In this document: piece after piece, positions 34,706 through 37,613 of the stretch
Numbering within the stretch: the first letter of the stretch is position 1
Layout: the number at the start of each line of letters is the position of its first letter
Source: Pseudomonadota bacterium
GTDB taxonomy: Bacteria > Pseudomonadota > Alphaproteobacteria > SMXQ01
Assembly (NCBI GenBank): GCA_022566265.1
Contig: JADFJG010000023.1
Coordinates: forward strand, 1-37,613
Length of the DNA: 37,613 nt
Direction: 5' to 3'
Translations under genes and position numbers: made by a program
The notes under the pieces: generated by a model
Database searches by the model: none
What the model was told of the DNA's origin: nothing
What the model saw: the letters and a program-made list of their open reading frames with translations, nothing else

Positions 34706-34731
34706 GGTTTCAGCACACCCGGCGTTGAAGC

Positions 34732-35646
34732 TTATTCGAGCCTCGTTCCCTTCGCGAGACCGCCCGCGGCGGCGAACGCGCCGGCGGCGATCTTGTCCCC
34801 GCCCTCCGGCCTCACCCGCTTGACCAGGATCCGCCCGCCCCGCGCGGCGACGGCGAAGCCGTCAATGGTGACGTCGACGACTTCGCCCGGCTCGCCCCCC
34901 GCTTCGACCGATTTGCCGACGTCGTAAATCTGCACGGTCTTGCCATCGCAGGCCGTCCAGGCGCCGGGTTGCGGATTGGCGCCGCGGATGAGGTTGTAGA
35001 CTTCATCGAGCGGCCTGTCCCAACCGATCCGCACCTCGTCCCTGGTGCACCAGCTCTCGTAGGTGGCCTGGGAATCGTCCTGGGGAATTTTGGGCGCGTT
35101 ACCGTCCCTCACCAAATCGACGCTCTCGACCATGGCCTCGATGCCCATCGGGGAGAGTTTCTCGAAATAGACGCTGCCGAGCGTGTCCTCTTCGGTGATC
35201 CCGACCTCTTTCTGCATCAGGATCGGGCCGGTATCCAAGCCCTGGTCCGGCCAGAAGATCGTGAGCCCGGTCCGGGTCTCGCCCTGGATGATCGCCCAGT
35301 TGATGGCGCTCGGCCCCCGGTGGCGCGGCAGCAGGGAGGGGTGATACTGGATAGTGCCCTTAAGGGGGATGTCGAGGAATTCCTCCGGCACGATCAAGGT
35401 CACGAACGCCATGACGCAGAGATCGGGCTTGAGCGCCTTCATCTCGTCATGGATATCGGGCGTCTTGAAGGTGGTCGGTTCATAGACCGCCACGCCATGG
35501 GCAACCGCCGCCTCCTTGAGAGGATCCGGCCTGCCGCCCGGGCGTTTCGACGCCACGTACACCGCGACGACGTCCTCGCCCCGCTCCACCAGGGCATCGA
35601 GCACCGCCTTGCCGAAGGCCTGCTGTCCGTTGACGACGATCCGCAT
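34732..35646 (-). CDS. 10-formyltetrahydrofolate hydrolase-like formyltransferase-fold protein
   Basis: A 304-residue protein of the formyltransferase superfamily. The N-terminal Rossmann domain ends in TIQYHPSLLPRHRGPSAINWAI with catalytic His102, followed by FWPDQGLDTGPIL with catalytic Asp138. A C-terminal OB-like domain is indicated by GANPQPGAWTACDGKTVQIYD. Methionyl-tRNA formyltransferases have Asn two residues before the His; here it is Gln100, and the overall wording (YHPSLLPRHRG, WxDxGLDTG, GxxPGAW) is closest to the hydrolase domain of 10-formyl-THF dehydrogenase (ALDH1L1). It is thus probably a stand-alone formyl-THF hydrolase or a sugar or amino formyltransferase rather than housekeeping Fmt. 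It lies 25 bases downstream of the PflX gene. Confidence 0.75.
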   Translation of the reverse strand: MRIVVNGQQAFGKAVLDALVERGEDVVAVYVASKRPGGRPDPLKEAAVAHGVAVYEPTTFKTPDIHDEMKALKPDLCVMAFVTLIVPEEFLDIPLKGTIQYHPSLLPRHRGPSAINWAIIQGETRTGLTIFWPDQGLDTGPILMQKEVGITEEDTLGSVYFEKLSPMGIEAMVESVDLVRDGNAPKIPQDDSQATYESWCTRDEVRIGWDRPLDEVYNLIRGANPQPGAWTACDGKTVQIYDVGKSVEAGGEPGEVVDVTIDGFAVAARGGRILVKRVRPEGGDKIAAGAFAAAGGLAKGTRLE

Positions 35647-35671
35647 GGTCTAAAGGCGACCCCTCATGATT

Positions 35672-36661
35672 TCATAACGCCCCGGCGGCGGTGCGCCGAT
35701 CCAGCCGCTTGAGCCCGTAGCGGCGGGTGAACGTCAGGGCCTCGCTATACTCGGCGGCGTTGAGGCTCCGGTCGATCCCGGGAACCTCACCGGCCTTGAA
35801 GCAGGGACGGTACTGGTCCATCAGATTGAGATAACACTCGGGCGAAACCTCCTCTACCAGAAACTTGACGATTTCCTCGGTGCCGGAGATCCGGTTGGGC
35901 AGGACCAGGTGACGAACCAGGAGCCCGCGACGGGCAAGACCGTCGTCGTCGAAGGTCAGATCCCCGACCTGGCGGTGCATCTCCTTGACGGCGGCCTGAT
36001 TGAATTTGACGTAGTCCCTTATGTGCGAGTGCTTTTTCGCCATCGCCGAATCGCCGTACTTCATGTCGGGCATGTAGATGTCGATGACGCCGTCGAGCAG
36101 TGCAAGCGCCTCCGGGCTGTCATAGCCGCCGGTGTTGTACACCAGCGGCAGCGTCAGCCCCCGTTCCGCGGCGATCGAGACGGCGGCGAGGATCTGGGCG
36201 ACCACATGGCTCGGGCTGACGAAATTGATGTTGTGGCATCCCTGTTCCTGGAGACGCAGCATGATCGCGGCCAACGCCTCGTCGGTCAGCTCCCCGCCTC
36301 CGCCCTTCCAGCTGATTTCCCAATTCTGGCAGAACACGCATCTGAGATTGCAGTGCGAGAAGAAGATGGTGCCCGAGCCCCGCCAGCCCCTGAGACAGTC
36401 CTCCTCGCCGTGGTGCGGGCCATGGGAATGAACGATGGCCCGCTCGCCGGTGCGGCAGATGGCGCCGCGAATGGTCTGGCGGCGGTCGATGCGACAGTAC
36501 CGCGCGCAGAGATCGCAGTCCCCGAGGTGTTGCGCGGCCATACCGGCGCGCTCGGCAAGCTCGCCGGTGCCGAGAAGCCGGCGGTAGGCGGCCTCGAAGC
36601 CGCGGGTCTCGGGCCTTCGCCCCGTCCCTTCGCCGGAGGCGTTGATTTTGCGGTCAAACAT
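35672..36661 (-). CDS. PflX-like radical SAM protein
   Basis: A 329-residue radical SAM enzyme of the PflX (COG1313-type) group, related to pyruvate formate-lyase activases. The cluster motif C104-x3-C108-x2-C111 lies in SHCNLRCVFCQNWEIS. N-terminal cysteines at 49, 52, 56 and 69 (CDLCARYC, then GAICRTGE) are the extra Cys set of the group. Other hallmarks: GPHHGEEDCLRGWRGSGTIFF, INFVSPSHVV, YNTGGYDSPEAL, DIYMPDMKYG and RRGLLVRHLVLPNR. The target is not known. ATG 36661 is preceded by GGGAAGG. The formyltransferase-like gene follows closely, and the CapA-like gene precedes it, all leftward, so the three may form an operon. Confidence 0.85.
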   Translation of the reverse strand: MFDRKINASGEGTGRRPETRGFEAAYRRLLGTGELAERAGMAAQHLGDCDLCARYCRIDRRQTIRGAICRTGERAIVHSHGPHHGEEDCLRGWRGSGTIFFSHCNLRCVFCQNWEISWKGGGGELTDEALAAIMLRLQEQGCHNINFVSPSHVVAQILAAVSIAAERGLTLPLVYNTGGYDSPEALALLDGVIDIYMPDMKYGDSAMAKKHSHIRDYVKFNQAAVKEMHRQVGDLTFDDDGLARRGLLVRHLVLPNRISGTEEIVKFLVEEVSPECYLNLMDQYRPCFKAGEVPGIDRSLNAAEYSEALTFTRRYGLKRLDRRTAAGAL

Positions 36662-36758
36662 GGCGCAGCCCTTCCCCAACGCCCCCTTAGGCCGGCGATG
36701 ATACGCCCTCTCCGGCGAATCGAACAGCCCTCCGCGCGCCAACGACGTTCCACCGGGA

Positions 36759-37613
36759 TCAGCCTTTTTGCCACACGCACATGTCCTCGCCGTCGGTTTC
36801 GATCCCGGTGCCAAGCTCGCGGCAACGGGCGATGATGGTCTCCATCTCTTCGGGCTCATCGGCGACGGGACGCAGGATGGTCTCGTTCCGCCCGGTCTGG
36901 CGCACCAGGGAAAGCGAGAGTTTGACGATTTCGCCATCCTCAACCGTCACCCGCGCCATCATGCCGATCCAGTCACCATGTATCTTGCCCCTGTGCCCGA
37001 GTTGGAAGCAGAAGTTGCCGAGGCCGTAAAGGATCGGCTTATCCTGGTAGATCTCGACGCCGAGCGGGAAGTGCACGCCGTGGCCGAGGACGATATCGGC
37101 GCCTTCCTCGATGGCGGCGTGGGCGATCTCTTTCTGATACCGGAGCACGTCGGCGGCCAGGCCCCAGTGGTGCGAGGCGACAAGGACGTCGCAATCCTGG
37201 CGCAAGGACACAACGTCCGCCCTGAACCGGTCGAGATATTCCGGGTCCGCCCAGGTGACGATTTCGGGCGCCACGCCGGGCCTGGTCATCGCCTGCTGGA
37301 ACTCGAATCGGGCCCTGTAGGCGGTGTGCGCCCTGATCACCGCGACGCCGGCAAGGTTATCCGCCGCCTCCTGGCTGTTGGGCCAGTAGACCGAGGTCCG
37401 CTGCATGAAGCCATATCTGACGCCGTCCCTGTCGAGGATCACCGGCGCGCGCGCGGCGTTCGCATCGATGCCGGCGCCGGTATGAAGGATGCCCATGGCG
37501 TCCAACTCCCGGCACGACGATAGAATCGCCTCGGCGCCGTAATTCACGTTGTTGGCGTTGCCGACGGCGTGAAACCCCGCCGTCTTAAGCGCGCTTCCCA
37601 CCGCCGGCGTGGC
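36759..37613 (-). CDS. CapA-family protein, 5' end cut by window edge
   Basis: A 284-residue open fragment with stop at 36759; the start lies beyond the window. It matches the CapA/PGA-synthesis metallophosphatase-like family: SHHWGLAADVLRYQKEIAHAAIEEGADIVLGHGVHFPLGVEIY, then KPILYGLGNFCFQ, with conserved His residues of the di-metal site. Members work in poly-gamma-glutamate capsule export or act as periplasmic or cytoplasmic phosphodiesterase-like enzymes. No pgsB or pgsC gene is seen here, so the role may differ from capsule export. It is upstream of the PflX gene by 97 bases in the same direction. Confidence 0.82.
   Translation of the reverse strand, partial: ATPAVGSALKTAGFHAVGNANNVNYGAEAILSSCRELDAMGILHTGAGIDANAARAPVILDRDGVRYGFMQRTSVYWPNSQEAADNLAGVAVIRAHTAYRARFEFQQAMTRPGVAPEIVTWADPEYLDRFRADVVSLRQDCDVLVASHHWGLAADVLRYQKEIAHAAIEEGADIVLGHGVHFPLGVEIYQDKPILYGLGNFCFQLGHRGKIHGDWIGMMARVTVEDGEIVKLSLSLVRQTGRNETILRPVADEPEEMETIIARCRELGTGIETDGEDMCVWQKG

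Overview
The window looks like chromosomal DNA of a GC-rich alphaproteobacterium, possibly Rhodospirillales or a relative. This is inferred from high GC in most genes, frequent GTG/TTG starts, a lipoprotein resembling the alphaproteobacterial CC0125/CC1285 family, an Flp pilin with a CpaF ATPase, and an ECF-type promoter-like site. No rRNA, tRNA, CRISPR, integrase or transposase gene was found.

Positions 1-17500 form a surface-polysaccharide locus. A leftward, truncated GDP-L-fucose synthase gene stands divergent from a long rightward array. That array holds GT-C-like membrane proteins, a GT4 glycosyltransferase, a membrane-anchored transglutaminase-like protein, an SDR epimerase, a cupin, a DegT/DnrJ/EryC1 aminotransferase, a small methyltransferase and a GT2 enzyme. 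It continues with the trio SxtJ-like protein / 53-residue DUF5989-like protein / NodU-CmcH carbamoyltransferase, an AT-rich SGNH hydrolase gene and an AsnB-type amidotransferase. Together they would make, transfer and decorate (amino, methyl, carbamoyl and possibly acyl groups) an envelope or exported glycan. Positions 17604-20766 hold another GT-C protein, methionine sulfoxide reductase B and a GtrB/ArnC-like GT2 enzyme.

Positions 20842-24839 are the most unusual part. An ECF sigma factor, an overlapping membrane anti-sigma factor with a surface-antigen-like C-terminus, and a secreted subtilisin-like protease lie on the minus strand. A divergent gene encodes a small, extremely acidic Gly/Asp/Glu repeat protein. 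The protease and the small protein share a homologous secretion leader followed by acidic glycine-rich repeats, so they probably belong to one regulated export system.

Positions 25195-28497 carry two tandem PKHD-type Fe(II)/2-oxoglutarate dioxygenase genes and a giant Flp pilin: a normal Flp prepilin N-terminus fused to hundreds of Gly/Thr/Ser residues and a second membrane segment, preceded by a very AT-rich control region. Two translationally coupled lipoprotein genes follow. Positions 30061-37613 hold an EamA transporter, a PQQ-type aldose dehydrogenase, a DoxX-like protein, a CpaF ATPase without other tad genes nearby, a 10-formyl-THF hydrolase-like protein, a PflX-type radical SAM protein and a truncated CapA-family protein.
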